Below the pieces are notes generated by a model. It was not told the DNA's origin and ran no database searches. It worked only from the letters and a program-made list of their open reading frames with translations. Both the position numbers and the translations under genes were made by a program. DNA of 64,000 nucleotides from positions 1-64,000 of the forward strand of contig NZ_LGVW01000010.1 in the NCBI RefSeq assembly GCF_001263335.1. Direction: 5' to 3'. Shown piece after piece: positions 28,860 through 38,596 of this stretch. Source of the DNA: Dichelobacter nodosus. GTDB taxonomy: Bacteria; Pseudomonadota; Gammaproteobacteria; Cardiobacteriales; Cardiobacteriaceae. Numbering within the stretch: position 1 is the first letter of the stretch; each line of letters starts with the position of its first letter.

Positions 28860-30032
28860 CTAAATGGTTGCTGCTTCTACACGTCTAGCAAAATCAATCA
28901 AATATGTATCTGTAATCTTTTGAATAAATTCAAGTTGTTCTAATGGTGGCACCGGCGTGTAATCATAAGAAATTACCATTTTTCCAGTTCGTAGAGTTTC
29001 TTTTGTGTTAATTGATGTATCAAACCACGCACTACCGCCTAATAAATAACCTGCTGCAGTCAATTCTCGTAGTTTTACATTTACTCCAGCAATGATGTCA
29101 CCAGCTAGCCCCGGTGTTAACGGCTTATCAATTGCCCATTGATGAGCTTCCTCAATTGTATCCGCTAAAATCTGCGCCGTGCGCGTGTAAGACTCAAAAG
29201 CAAATGCTACATCATCAGATGTAGTACGATTACCCCAGAAACGATAACCATCGCTGTGTATAAGTGCCGTTACATTTTTGCTATTAAGATAGTTAGCATC
29301 ATTAGCTGGATCAGACAGATTAAAACTAACGTCAAGTTTCGTTCCTAATACCCCGTTAACCGCCACATTAGATAGTGTTTTATGCCAACCAATATCATTA
29401 TCGAGTTTTGCGCGTAAGCCAAGCGCCGTTGCAATGCTATCAATATGCGTTGTTTTCTTTGTAATTTCATCAAAACCGATAAAGTCCCCGTATACAAGCA
29501 TCAGCTCGCGGTCAGCAAAATGTTCCTCATAAAGTACTGCATCTTCTTTTGTATCTCCGTTCGCATGGGCATAAACAAAAGCACGTAATCTTTTAGCAAT
29601 ACTAACCAGCTCAGTAGTTACAGCTTGTGTATCTAAACCCGGTGCCCCAATGATTCGCGGCGTAATACGCAGTCTATTTTGTGCTGTAAGCAACGCTTTT
29701 GCACCAGTATAGATACCATTTTCATAAGCACCAATCACATGAGCTTCTTCAACAAGTGGATCTTCATTTTCTTCGACACGTACTACAATCGTCATCGCAT
29801 TAGCCTGTCGTTGTATAGCATACAAAGCTTTTGCCAATGTGCCGGTTTTTCCAGCTTTACCAATCGCATTAGGTAAATCAGTGAGTAATACAGGTTGGTT
29901 AAGTGGGAATAACTCTACATCTGCATCTTTAGCAGTTGCAATAATCCCGATCACCGCCGTTTGTATCGTGCGAATCGGGCGGATACCATCCGTTTTTTCA
30001 ATAACACGAACACCGTGTAAAAAATCAGGCAT
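28860..30032 (-). CDS. FI: tail sheath protein FI
   Basis: 390 aa, as usual for P2 FI. Markers are FLHGVRVIEKTDGIRPIRTI at the start, the central RAFVYAHANG and FWGNRTTSDD segments and the C-terminal YDYTPVPPLEQLEFIQKIT. The sheath contracts during infection. Its start lies in the end of the upstream cysteine-protease-like gene (8-bp overlap). Confidence 0.92.
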   Translation of the reverse strand: MPDFLHGVRVIEKTDGIRPIRTIQTAVIGIIATAKDADVELFPLNQPVLLTDLPNAIGKAGKTGTLAKALYAIQRQANAMTIVVRVEENEDPLVEEAHVIGAYENGIYTGAKALLTAQNRLRITPRIIGAPGLDTQAVTTELVSIAKRLRAFVYAHANGDTKEDAVLYEEHFADRELMLVYGDFIGFDEITKKTTHIDSIATALGLRAKLDNDIGWHKTLSNVAVNGVLGTKLDVSFNLSDPANDANYLNSKNVTALIHSDGYRFWGNRTTSDDVAFAFESYTRTAQILADTIEEAHQWAIDKPLTPGLAGDIIAGVNVKLRELTAAGYLLGGSAWFDTSINTKETLRTGKMVISYDYTPVPPLEQLEFIQKITDTYLIDFARRVEAATI

Positions 30033-30495
30033 GACGCTGCTCCATTAAGTACTCAAAAAGTGTTTTGGGGCTGTATTGATGAGGATTATCAAGCCCTAGT
30101 AGGGCTGCACAAAGCTCTGAACAAAACCATTTTTTCGGATTTTGTTGCAAGCTGCGCAAAATAAATCTAAACACACCGCACCAGTCATAGCGACAACCTT
30201 GTATCCGCCCAAATCGTGTACGGATTTTTTCTGCACTTTCAGCAACCGGCACTAGATCCCAGCGCGTATTTGAAAGATACATACGTTTACAGCGCACACC
30301 TCCATCGCGCATCGATGCTGAATAACAGTAAAAAACGCCCGCAACAGCTTCATCTCCGATTGCGATTTCACAATGTGAATAACAGCTGTGCGTCACTACT
30401 CGAATCAAAAAATCAGCAATATGAGCAACACGTGTTTTAAGATCAGCATCCTTTTTGACTTTCCCCTTATAAAATGCAACATAAACATTACTCAT
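30025..30495 (-). CDS. permuted NlpC/P60 (YiiX-like) putative cysteine hydrolase
   Basis: 156 aa. SHCEIAIGDEAVAGVFYCYSA supplies the His segment and KWFCSELCAALLG the Cys segment, with His before Cys as in circularly permuted NlpC/P60 folds. It sits between the fibre genes and the sheath, so it may be a tail-borne peptidoglycan or lipid hydrolase. This gene is not part of the P2 core set. Confidence 0.65.
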   Translation of the reverse strand: MSNVYVAFYKGKVKKDADLKTRVAHIADFLIRVVTHSCYSHCEIAIGDEAVAGVFYCYSASMRDGGVRCKRMYLSNTRWDLVPVAESAEKIRTRFGRIQGCRYDWCGVFRFILRSLQQNPKKWFCSELCAALLGLDNPHQYSPKTLFEYLMEQRHA

Positions 30496-30497
30496 GC

Positions 30498-31121
30498 TTA
30501 TACCTCACAAGCTAAAATTGCATCAGCACGTCCCGATTCTAAAATATGAATTGCTTCTAAATATTTAATCCCAATAATAATTTCTGGATCGTGTAGATCA
30601 ACATTGCGTGCCAAATCAAGTAACGTCCACCAATCATTAATTTCTTGGGAATTGCTTCTTTCTGCCGCGATTTTCAAACGCTCTTCAGCGGTAAACCTGC
30701 GCACAAATGCGAGTCGTGTTATTTTGCTTGGTGTGATACGGTCAATATCTAATATTTCCAAGCGATAGAGATTAATCTTATCTGCTTCATTTAGCGATAA
30801 GACAGCTAATTCTGCACGATTCCCAGCCCGCCGAATCGCTTCTCTTTCGGCATAAACTTCGATAAGTGTTTCACCTCCGACACCGATTACATCACGTTCC
30901 CGAGCACGTTCAACACGCCACTCAATTTCTGCGAGCTTAATACGCACCTCGTCTTTAATTTCAGCAATTTTTTGAATTTTCAAAGCCTGTAAATCTAGAT
31001 TGTTTTCTACATTTGTTGCCTCTTTTGTCGATTCAATGATGCGTTGTCCTGAAGCGGGTATGATTTTTTCGGCAGTCCAACCGATAATTTCACCGCGATC
31101 ATTCATAATGTGATAAGCCAT
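30498..31121 (-). CDS. tail fibre-associated protein, possible assembly factor
   Basis: 207 aa. The N-terminus AYHIMNDRGEIIGWTAEKIIP is like proteins encoded just after tail fibres. The rest is strongly helical and charged (IAEIKDEVRIKLAEIEWRVE). The order fibre, this gene, suggests a fibre assembly chaperone, but I see no decisive motif. Confidence 0.5.
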   Translation of the reverse strand: MAYHIMNDRGEIIGWTAEKIIPASGQRIIESTKEATNVENNLDLQALKIQKIAEIKDEVRIKLAEIEWRVERARERDVIGVGGETLIEVYAEREAIRRAGNRAELAVLSLNEADKINLYRLEILDIDRITPSKITRLAFVRRFTAEERLKIAAERSNSQEINDWWTLLDLARNVDLHDPEIIIGIKYLEAIHILESGRADAILACEV

Positions 31122-31139
31122 TTAAAACCTCTTCTTGCA

Positions 31140-32969
31140 CTATTTTGCTGCCCAGAGTTCGCAATAAACATAACCATCCCCTTCTTCCGTAAAAGTCGCA
31201 CTGTTAAAGCTTACGGCATCAACACTATTCATTTTCTGCGGATTCGATGTTGTTCTATTTACTGCTGCGAGCGAACCATCAAAATGAAGCATTTTTGTTT
31301 TGCCATTTGATGAACCGTAATACCCTAGGCATGCGAAAACTAAGCCAAACGGCGCCGCGATCGCCGCATTAGCATTAGCGACACCATCTTGAGCTTGCTT
31401 ACTTTTTATTACCCAAGATTTTTGCACAGTGTCATAAAGCGTATTGCGTTGTTGTTGAAAAATATCGTTATGAGCAATAATTGATTGCCGAGCAACATCT
31501 GAAGCAGCAACCGCTGCCATCGCAACATCTGAAGCAGCAACCGCTGCCATCGCAACATCTGAAGCAGCAACCGCTGCCATCGCAACATCTGAAGCAGCAA
31601 CCGCTGCCATCGCAACATCTGAAGCAGCAACCGCTGCCATCGCAACCGAACTATCACTTAATCCTTGTCGAACAACATCTTGTGACAACAGCCAAAGCCA
31701 TAAGCTTTTGTCTTTAATAGCAGCTTCTATCGGTGTTTGCGGCGCCGGTAATTCGCTCGTTGCTAATCTCCAAAAACCCGCTTTTCGCCCCAATTCAACT
31801 TGTAAATTCCGAACACGATAAACGCCATCAGCTTGATGATGAATTTCGATCGAGTCAGATGATTTAATATCGGCAGGAAGAAGCCAAGTATGAATAACGC
31901 GCATTTGTGCAGGGGTATCAACCATCGCGGGGAGAGTCAATACATAATTTTGAGGCTGTAATGTATTATCAGATAGAGTTAATGGTAGCCTTACAGTAAT
32001 CGTCCCAGTATTCTGCGGTGCAGCCGTAGCGTATAAATCATAAGATAAAGTTAGATGCATACCGCTGTAATCCTGAATATTAACACCGTTATCCCATAAC
32101 CATACTGACGTACCATTACCCACTTCGCGGCGGCTTTCCTTAATTAAATTACGGGTAATTAAATCGCCCATCGCTGCCGTTTGTCCAGCCCATAAGTCAA
32201 CCGCGGCGCGATGCGCAAAAAAAGCATTCCTAATCGCATCGTTTTGATATAAATCTGCAACAAAATCCGCCCGCGTCAATAAATAACGCACCGCTTTATC
32301 ATGATGAATAAGCACATTGATCGCAGCCGGCGTAGTTAATAATTTCTGGTAGGAAGCACGATGTGATAATAATAACGGTAAATTCCCCTGTTCAATGATT
32401 TCTGTCAATAACGTTGTGGATTCCGCTAATACTGACATACCATTATCTTCAGAGGAAAAATATTCCCAACCATTACTTTGATGAAGGACAGATAAAGCAT
32501 AAGTGTTTTGCAACAAACGGCGACTACCATGCACATTTTTTGCAAACAGTAAGACGCCATTTTGGGTTTTAAGCAAAATTTCTACTGCTTTTGTGTCTGC
32601 AAAAAATAAATCAAGCGCATTATCATCATCTAATAATTGAGCAAAAGATGAAGCATAAGTTTCATGCCAAATCGCCATATCAGCGCTATCTTTGATCGTG
32701 TTGATGAATCGCGCCATGATGCTAGGTTTATATTTGTAACCGTTAGCAAGATGTTGTAATACTGCGTAGTCTGTTGGATTTTGAAATAAAGTATCGCGAT
32801 CAAAGCGCCGCGCAAGTTCTTGTTCTAATCGAAGCGGAAATTCTTTATCTGCTTCCGGATTTGCACGATAAAGCAAACATAATTCAATGAGCTCATCATT
32901 CGTTAATTTTTCTATTTCAACAGCGAGTAATGCCGCTGTTGCTGCTAGTTGAATGGGGTTAGCCATCAC
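31140..32969 (-). CDS. tail fibre protein with decapeptide repeats
   Basis: 609 aa. The N-terminal two thirds contain short leucine-rich repeat-like segments (AVEILLKTQNGVLLF, AVDLWAGQTA). Residues about 443-492 are five copies of the decapeptide DVAMAAVAAS, followed by a small C-terminal domain (GLVFACLGYYGSSNGKTKML) that may bind receptors. Position downstream of baseplate gene I and the DUF4815 genes fits a fibre. The repeats could change length by slippage and alter fibre reach. Confidence 0.7.
   Translation of the reverse strand: MMANPIQLAATAALLAVEIEKLTNDELIELCLLYRANPEADKEFPLRLEQELARRFDRDTLFQNPTDYAVLQHLANGYKYKPSIMARFINTIKDSADMAIWHETYASSFAQLLDDDNALDLFFADTKAVEILLKTQNGVLLFAKNVHGSRRLLQNTYALSVLHQSNGWEYFSSEDNGMSVLAESTTLLTEIIEQGNLPLLLSHRASYQKLLTTPAAINVLIHHDKAVRYLLTRADFVADLYQNDAIRNAFFAHRAAVDLWAGQTAAMGDLITRNLIKESRREVGNGTSVWLWDNGVNIQDYSGMHLTLSYDLYATAAPQNTGTITVRLPLTLSDNTLQPQNYVLTLPAMVDTPAQMRVIHTWLLPADIKSSDSIEIHHQADGVYRVRNLQVELGRKAGFWRLATSELPAPQTPIEAAIKDKSLWLWLLSQDVVRQGLSDSSVAMAAVAASDVAMAAVAASDVAMAAVAASDVAMAAVAASDVAMAAVAASDVARQSIIAHNDIFQQQRNTLYDTVQKSWVIKSKQAQDGVANANAAIAAPFGLVFACLGYYGSSNGKTKMLHFDGSLAAVNRTTSNPQKMNSVDAVSFNSATFTEEGDGYVYCELWAAK
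31492..31641. repeat. five identical 30-bp tandem repeats
   Basis: The unit GCAACATCTGAAGCAGCAAC plus CGCTGCCATC occurs five times without any base change and in frame. The identity points to recent expansion. Confidence 0.9.
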
Positions 32970-32982
32970 TTCTCCTTATGAC

Positions 32983-33189
32983 TTATAAAGCAGCAAGTGC
33001 AAGGATGCGAATTTTTGCCAATTTTTCGGCGAGATTTTTATTGACTTCTTCACTTGATTTTTTTTGTAAGCTAAGTGCTTCGTCAATACGATTGAACGTA
33101 GTTTTAATTCTTTTCACATCTTCACTTAATAAATTTTCAGCATCGGGTAATGGAAAATCATAATTCTTTGTTTTCTCATCAATCATCAT
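32983..33189 (-). CDS. small tail-module protein
   Basis: 68 aa from MMIDEKTKNYDFPLPDAENL, followed by a predicted helix (EDVKRIKTTFNRIDEALSL). AAAGG lies 7-9 nt before the paired ATGs at 33189. It lies between the DUF4815 pair and the fibre gene, matching the island's 85-aa protein (12436-12693). Confidence 0.6.
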   Translation of the reverse strand: MMIDEKTKNYDFPLPDAENLLSEDVKRIKTTFNRIDEALSLQKKSSEEVNKNLAEKLAKIRILALAAL

Positions 33190-33197
33190 TGACACCT

Positions 33198-34385
33198 TTA
33201 AGTTGTAATCATGCGCAACTGACGGCAACGAGGACGGGCATTAATGCCGCCAGAAAGCGTAATCTGACAACGCACCGTATCGCCTCCAGTAACACTTTGT
33301 TTGTATTCATTGCGCACCCAGCCGTCGCCGATCGGTTCGCCATTTTCGGGGCTGCATATCTGATATTCGCCGTTAATTTCAATCTCAACTTTTACGCTTG
33401 AGCCTTGCGGTGTATTGACTTCTAAAGTCACAATCGCTTCACCGCTGCCAGCTGGGATAGCGCGACTGATATAAGTTGCGCTTTTTTGTAGATCTCCAAG
33501 TGCAGCAAAATGACCTGGGTAAAGAATGGGAGAGCGCTTACGAGAGCCCGTTAAAACGGCTTTGGTATGGAATTTTCCATCAGTACGCTCATCAAGCTGT
33601 ACCGATTGATTTTCTTGTACGCGATAGTTATTGTCGCCATCGTCACTGAGCTGGAAAATCACGTCCGTTTCTATGCCGGTTCGCTCAACTTGCGCCATCA
33701 CATAGATATCAGAAGCATTGTTCGCGGTAACATCAGCAAGCGTGATTTGAGATTCAGTTACGCTAAACTCAGCAGCATAAAGTCGGAATGCTAAATCAGC
33801 GTTATTATGCGGTGTCCACGTACTAGCATTACTTGAAGAAAGTAAGACGCCAACAGTATAACCTTGTTCTGTAACGTAACGTTTGGCGCGTGTATCATAT
33901 TGTCCAACTTCCGCAATCGCTAAACTGTGCACGTTATCATCGGTCAAAATGACAATCGCAAACTCTTGTAACGCTTCGAGGTAAATCGCGATTGGAAATT
34001 CAATAATAGTTTCTTCGCCGTTATTTTTTAAAACATCAGCATTGATGCGTGTTTCTGCTAAAACTACCCCCGTAGGCATCCCCGTGCTGGTTTCTCTAAT
34101 TTGCACAGTAACGGGTTTTGTGCCGATATCCTCAAACCACAAACCAACCGCTGAGATATGTCTGCCCTCGGTGAGTAAGGTAAACGTTTGTGCGAGTGGA
34201 TCGTAACGCTCGACGACGCGCACACGACGACGCTCTTCAATTGTGATTTCACCTCGCCCTGTAAATTGAGTCACGCCTCGAGTACCACGGTCGCCAATAA
34301 ACTCAACATATTTGGTGCCAGCTGGAATATTGCTAGGTATGGTAAATTGTCCGCGGACAATGCCGCTATGATCTGCTGATATCAT
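33198..34385 (-). CDS. tail protein, homolog of island DUF4815 C-half
   Basis: 395 aa. YDPLAQTFTL, KPVTVQIRETSTGMPTGVVLAE and VLLSSSNASTWTPHNNADLAF have direct counterparts in the island protein (DPLAQTFSF, PVTVQIRGVTTGLPNGVVFAE, LESSNAETWTPLNGSDL). The ORF begins in the 4-nt overlap with the DUF4815 gene. In the island both halves form one frame, so this may be a downstream cistron or the product of a frameshift split. Confidence 0.7.
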   Translation of the reverse strand: MISADHSGIVRGQFTIPSNIPAGTKYVEFIGDRGTRGVTQFTGRGEITIEERRRVRVVERYDPLAQTFTLLTEGRHISAVGLWFEDIGTKPVTVQIRETSTGMPTGVVLAETRINADVLKNNGEETIIEFPIAIYLEALQEFAIVILTDDNVHSLAIAEVGQYDTRAKRYVTEQGYTVGVLLSSSNASTWTPHNNADLAFRLYAAEFSVTESQITLADVTANNASDIYVMAQVERTGIETDVIFQLSDDGDNNYRVQENQSVQLDERTDGKFHTKAVLTGSRKRSPILYPGHFAALGDLQKSATYISRAIPAGSGEAIVTLEVNTPQGSSVKVEIEINGEYQICSPENGEPIGDGWVRNEYKQSVTGGDTVRCQITLSGGINARPRCRQLRMITT

Positions 34386-36319
34386 GACTGTTCCTCTACA
34401 TTGATTTCAATACCATCAAAATTTACATGACGTAATGGTTCATCAGGTCTAAAACCTTCAATACGAAACTTGATCGTTATAGGGCGTAAAAATTCGGCAG
34501 CTTTAATACCGGTAGTTCGCCGTTCTTCCTTTTCGCTAACGCGTTCGCGCAGACCGCTGCCAATTTTTTTAGTGATTAAAGCGTGGTTTACGGTTTCGGT
34601 TTGTGTCCAAAAATCCACTGGTGGCATGAGTGTAACCGTCGCAGGAATGGGATCGAATGCAGCGTAAGGATTGATTTTCATGATGCCCGTGCGCGCCGTT
34701 TGCTCAACGAGCACAACATGGTTATAAGGCAACGTCATTGGCTTATCAGCAGTATCTAACGCTTGTACATCAGCATGGATAGGCAGCATCAGCTCGCCGT
34801 CAACGATTGCCGCGGTTTGGCTTTGCCCAAGGTCGCGCATATTGTCATTCTGAAATGGATCAACAAAGACACCGCGTGTAGCCGATGGCGCAGCAGCAAT
34901 GGCTTCTCCCTTCAGCCGCTCGATTGCTACCAAATCATAAAGGGTGAAAATATCGTGGCGCATATCCTGTAACGTTGCCATGCTTACGGCACTAATTGCG
35001 GTATCACGTACTTGCGTCGGGTAATCGTTAAACCAAGTATGATGCAGTTGTGCCAGCTCTAACTGCCCACTTGGTGCCGGTAAAGCGTGCGGATTAAATC
35101 GCCGCGGCATCCCTTTGATGCGCGTAATCTTGCCATCACGGTCAATCGAAAGGGTATCGACACGTGGCAGGCGCCATTGATAATCAATCAAAATTAATGA
35201 GCCTTCAACCGCTCCTTCAATCGTAAAACCTCTCTCATCTGCCGCTTGTGCTACAACTTGGGTAATGTATTTATAGGTTACTTCATATGAAGAGCCAGGC
35301 GATGGCTCATCGCCTGACGGACTCCAGTCGATTAAGCCACCACTAAAAAGGTAGTCGGTCGTTTTTTTGTAAGTGGTTTTTCCTTGTTTGACCTCGACAA
35401 TCTCAATTACAGCGTTATCTGGTAACGCATCTGAAACGCCCGAATAACTACCGTGCAAAATCGTTTCAGTTTTTTGCTTAGTAATATCTATTTTTCGAAT
35501 GTCATGAATCGGTGCGCGGTCGACGTTGACGCGCATCTTGCCGTTGCCTTGATCGGTGAATTGATGGGGCTCTGAAAGAATCGTTTGTAAATCAGGGTCA
35601 AATGGGAATTTCATTCGCAGCGCCGTTGGCAATTCAATTTCAAAGCCGTAAACGTGCGCTTTACCTTCCAAAATCGAATAAGTTTCATCACGGTCATCAT
35701 GGGCAACATAAACCACATCTAAACCATGAATTACATAATGCCCTCCGTTGTTATCACGGTCATAACGCGCCAGTGCATTGTTAAACCCAGTCATATCAGG
35801 TGGCGCAGACTTGATCTTCAGCACGGCATTTTCAACGTCAAACACGCGATAGAAATTGCCGGTGTGATCATCGTCGCTCGTTCCCCATTCAGCACTAATG
35901 CGCAACCTCGCTGCGCCCGGTTCATCATAGTTACGCGTGCCTTCGGCAGGATCTCGTAATCTTGGATCTTGTAATTCTGTAATTACCGCTTCGGTTAACC
36001 AAACCCCGATTTGGACTTCGCCGATAACGGGGATAATCAGTTGTTTTTCTGGCACATCACGCACACGCCCGCGCAGATAAATTTCAGAAGTGGCACAGGT
36101 GGTTTCTCCGCTGTTTTGATCTATAACCACTGCACCACCGGATAAGATGCTGCCATCGACCATAAATTGATCAGCAATGCGTTTGATTTGTCGCTCGCGT
36201 ATCGACTGTAATTCATTTAGTTCCGCAGATTGCAAGCCTAAGCCTGCACGAAATAATAACGTTTCATCTGAGTTTTTATCGTCATCACGGTTGTAATAAT
36301 TGGCGAGATTAATATTCAT
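34382..36319 (-). CDS. DUF4815 phage tail protein
   Basis: 645 aa starting NINLANYYNRDDDKNSDETLLF, with AELNELQSIRERQIKRIADQ resembling the island's SELNEQQDIINLERRKIADI. Proteins with DUF4815 are found among baseplate and fibre genes of contractile-tail phages; the exact role is unknown. The end FDGIEINVEEQS falls where the island protein continues into its Asp-box-like half. Confidence 0.75.
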   Translation of the reverse strand: MNINLANYYNRDDDKNSDETLLFRAGLGLQSAELNELQSIRERQIKRIADQFMVDGSILSGGAVVIDQNSGETTCATSEIYLRGRVRDVPEKQLIIPVIGEVQIGVWLTEAVITELQDPRLRDPAEGTRNYDEPGAARLRISAEWGTSDDDHTGNFYRVFDVENAVLKIKSAPPDMTGFNNALARYDRDNNGGHYVIHGLDVVYVAHDDRDETYSILEGKAHVYGFEIELPTALRMKFPFDPDLQTILSEPHQFTDQGNGKMRVNVDRAPIHDIRKIDITKQKTETILHGSYSGVSDALPDNAVIEIVEVKQGKTTYKKTTDYLFSGGLIDWSPSGDEPSPGSSYEVTYKYITQVVAQAADERGFTIEGAVEGSLILIDYQWRLPRVDTLSIDRDGKITRIKGMPRRFNPHALPAPSGQLELAQLHHTWFNDYPTQVRDTAISAVSMATLQDMRHDIFTLYDLVAIERLKGEAIAAAPSATRGVFVDPFQNDNMRDLGQSQTAAIVDGELMLPIHADVQALDTADKPMTLPYNHVVLVEQTARTGIMKINPYAAFDPIPATVTLMPPVDFWTQTETVNHALITKKIGSGLRERVSEKEERRTTGIKAAEFLRPITIKFRIEGFRPDEPLRHVNFDGIEINVEEQS

Positions 36320-36327
36320 CGTCTCTC

Positions 36328-36810
36328 CTAGAAAGTTATCACAAAATCAAAAGCAATCCGCGCGCCGACGCCGCGCTGGATCGCCGTGATGTAATCAAGC
36401 GCAAGCAATGTGCCACCATTGGTAATTTCGGTGGGCTTGAAATAGGTTTGACCGAGGGGTAATCCGGCTTGGATTTCAGTGCTGATAAATACCCCTAATT
36501 CTCTGATGGTTTCACCTAAGCCATCGTTAAAATCAAACTCTGTTCTGACGTGTAGGTTCGGTGTAGGCTCACTAGATGGCGAAAACCTTGCGCCCAACAT
36601 GATGATATTACCGCCCTCATCAGGGGTGCAAAATTCCGCAAGGGTAATCTTGCGCCGTCCGATTTCATGGGTTAATTCCGTAGCTGTTCGTTGTTCGCGC
36701 GGCGTGTCAGCATCCCAACTCGGCTCGCCGCTGCCCCAAGCTAAATAAAGTGTACTGTTTTTGACGGCGGTCGCAAGGGCGCTGCGTCCGCTGGTAGTTA
36801 ATATAGCCAT
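36328..36810 (-). CDS. tail-associated protein downstream of gpI
   Basis: 160 aa from MAILTTSGRSALATAV, with LYLAWGSGEPSWD and EFDFNDGLGETIRELGVFIS. The start at 36810 overlaps the I stop (TAATG); upstream in-frame codons run antisense to family similarity. The C-terminal half resembles the island fragment at 16272-16553. Its role in the tail is unknown. Confidence 0.65.
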   Translation of the reverse strand: MAILTTSGRSALATAVKNSTLYLAWGSGEPSWDADTPREQRTATELTHEIGRRKITLAEFCTPDEGGNIIMLGARFSPSSEPTPNLHVRTEFDFNDGLGETIRELGVFISTEIQAGLPLGQTYFKPTEITNGGTLLALDYITAIQRGVGARIAFDFVITF

Positions 36811-37706
36811 TAAGATTGCTCCGCTTGTGTGATAATCGTACCTGTGTGTTTCCAGCTGCTGTTTTGCCAAGGTTGGTCTGCCCAAATCTGTCCGTAATAG
36901 ATCGCAAGGGAAGACGGTGTGCTTGCCCCCGTCGATACTTGCCAAACCTCCATTGGTTCGGGTAAGTCGTCTAAATAAGGCATATATGCTTGCCACGAAG
37001 TGATGACATAACCATAAGTTACTAACATGGCAACAAGAACGCGCGTATTACTCTCCTCGCGTTGAGCGTAGCTGCTATGTTGAGAGGCAAAAGAGAATTT
37101 TGGAATATCAAAACCATTTAGATTGTCGGGCAAGCAAGGTAATTGCGCGCGCGAAGGGCGCCAACCGCTATCATCATCTAAATACGCATCAGACAACAAG
37201 CTGTTATCGAGTTTAAAAACACTGCGGTCAAATCCATTTACTAAACGCCATAGGCGGCTGCGAACAGGTTGTGCGAGTGTTGCCAAACGTATCATCGTGC
37301 AGATTTCATCACGCGCTAAAGCGCGATCCAAGCGCAGATCATATTCAGCAAAATGAGCGTGTGGGCGATAGCGACTAGCATCAATATCGGCGTTATGTTC
37401 AATCGATGGCGGAGACTCTATAATTTCCGCGAAAAGTCCTGCCCAACTCAACGCTATATGAACACTTGCTGGCGTACCACGGATGCGTTGCCACGCAATT
37501 CCTTCTCGAATTAATTCTCTTTTATTTGAGATATACGGTGATAGTTCATTTAATCCGTATTCAAAAATCAGCGCATCTAACCAGCTCTCCGGCGGGTTTT
37601 CTAATTTTGCGCCACGAATAACATCTGCATCTAAATCAACAGCACACGATAAAACTTGCGATAGTTTGCGCTCTAGATCAGTGCTATTAGGGGGGAGCAA
37701 ATCCAT
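36810..37706 (-). CDS. I: baseplate protein I
   Basis: 298 aa. The first ~190 residues fit gpI (LLPPNSTDLERKLSQVL, AWQRIRGTPASVHIALSW), which joins the baseplate to the fibre. The C-terminal ~100 residues are extra relative to P2 gpI as I recall it and may dock the DUF4815 proteins. It directly follows J with no gap. Confidence 0.8.
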   Translation of the reverse strand: MDLLPPNSTDLERKLSQVLSCAVDLDADVIRGAKLENPPESWLDALIFEYGLNELSPYISNKRELIREGIAWQRIRGTPASVHIALSWAGLFAEIIESPPSIEHNADIDASRYRPHAHFAEYDLRLDRALARDEICTMIRLATLAQPVRSRLWRLVNGFDRSVFKLDNSLLSDAYLDDDSGWRPSRAQLPCLPDNLNGFDIPKFSFASQHSSYAQREESNTRVLVAMLVTYGYVITSWQAYMPYLDDLPEPMEVWQVSTGASTPSSLAIYYGQIWADQPWQNSSWKHTGTIITQAEQS

Positions 37707-38536
37707 TAGTAATCTCGCCCTATTAAGATTAAATGAACAGCGTTAATCTCTGCTGCTTCATCTTGGCTAATAACGATGTCTGAAGTAGGGGAGATAAGAT
37801 TGACTTTTTGTACGCCTGCGCCATGTAAAATACTAATAATCCAGCTGCGCGTTAAATCTCGTCCAAGTCCTAATTGAGACCCAACCGCGCCGCGTAGTTG
37901 AGCTTCGAGAGTCCTCAATGTATCTTCAGGCGCATCGGGTAATAAAGTAATCTCAGCATGAATATCCACACCTTGTACCGTTGCTGCTGTAACTGTCACC
38001 GTATCCGTTAAAACACGAATATCAGAGCGATTAATATAAGCCGAAACTTTATTTAATAAGTTTTTGGAAGCAATGCCTTGTTGCGCAATCACTGCGATTC
38101 TAACCAGCCCAGGTTTCGGACTAGAAACATAGACATCTCGAACATGAGTGCTCGATGCGAGGGCGTGGTAGCGATAGTAAACCGCTGGACCTGCGGTACT
38201 TGATGCACGAATTCGTAAAATTAATCGAGCGCGAAACTGTTCATCAGTTTCGTCATGCATTCTGATGAGACCGTAAAAATCCGCTAATCTGTCGAGGTCA
38301 GTGTCGCATGCATAAATTAATAAATTAGCAAGCGCGGCATCATTGATACGTGCCCGAAGCAATAATTCTAAATAAGCGGATTCTTCGAGCAATTTAGTAA
38401 CTGGCTCTGACTCAAGCGCCAGCGTATCTGCCCACGCTTGCTGATCGTGCGCAGGCCACAAAGCAATAAACGCGGCTTTGCGGCGTTCAAAAATTTGCTC
38501 ATAATTAAGCGGTTCAATAATAGTCGGGGTGTTCAT
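37706..38536 (-). CDS. J: baseplate wedge protein J
   Basis: 276 aa, normal length for gpJ. Markers are IFERRKAAFIALWPA, AYLELLLRARINDAALANLL and GPAVYYRYHALASSTHVRDV. It forms the baseplate wedge with W and I. Confidence 0.88.
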   Translation of the reverse strand: MNTPTIIEPLNYEQIFERRKAAFIALWPAHDQQAWADTLALESEPVTKLLEESAYLELLLRARINDAALANLLIYACDTDLDRLADFYGLIRMHDETDEQFRARLILRIRASSTAGPAVYYRYHALASSTHVRDVYVSSPKPGLVRIAVIAQQGIASKNLLNKVSAYINRSDIRVLTDTVTVTAATVQGVDIHAEITLLPDAPEDTLRTLEAQLRGAVGSQLGLGRDLTRSWIISILHGAGVQKVNLISPTSDIVISQDEAAEINAVHLILIGRDY

Positions 38537-38596
38537 AACACGAGATTATGTATTTGATGTTTATCTCGTGCATCAATCACTTGTCCGCAAACGTAC

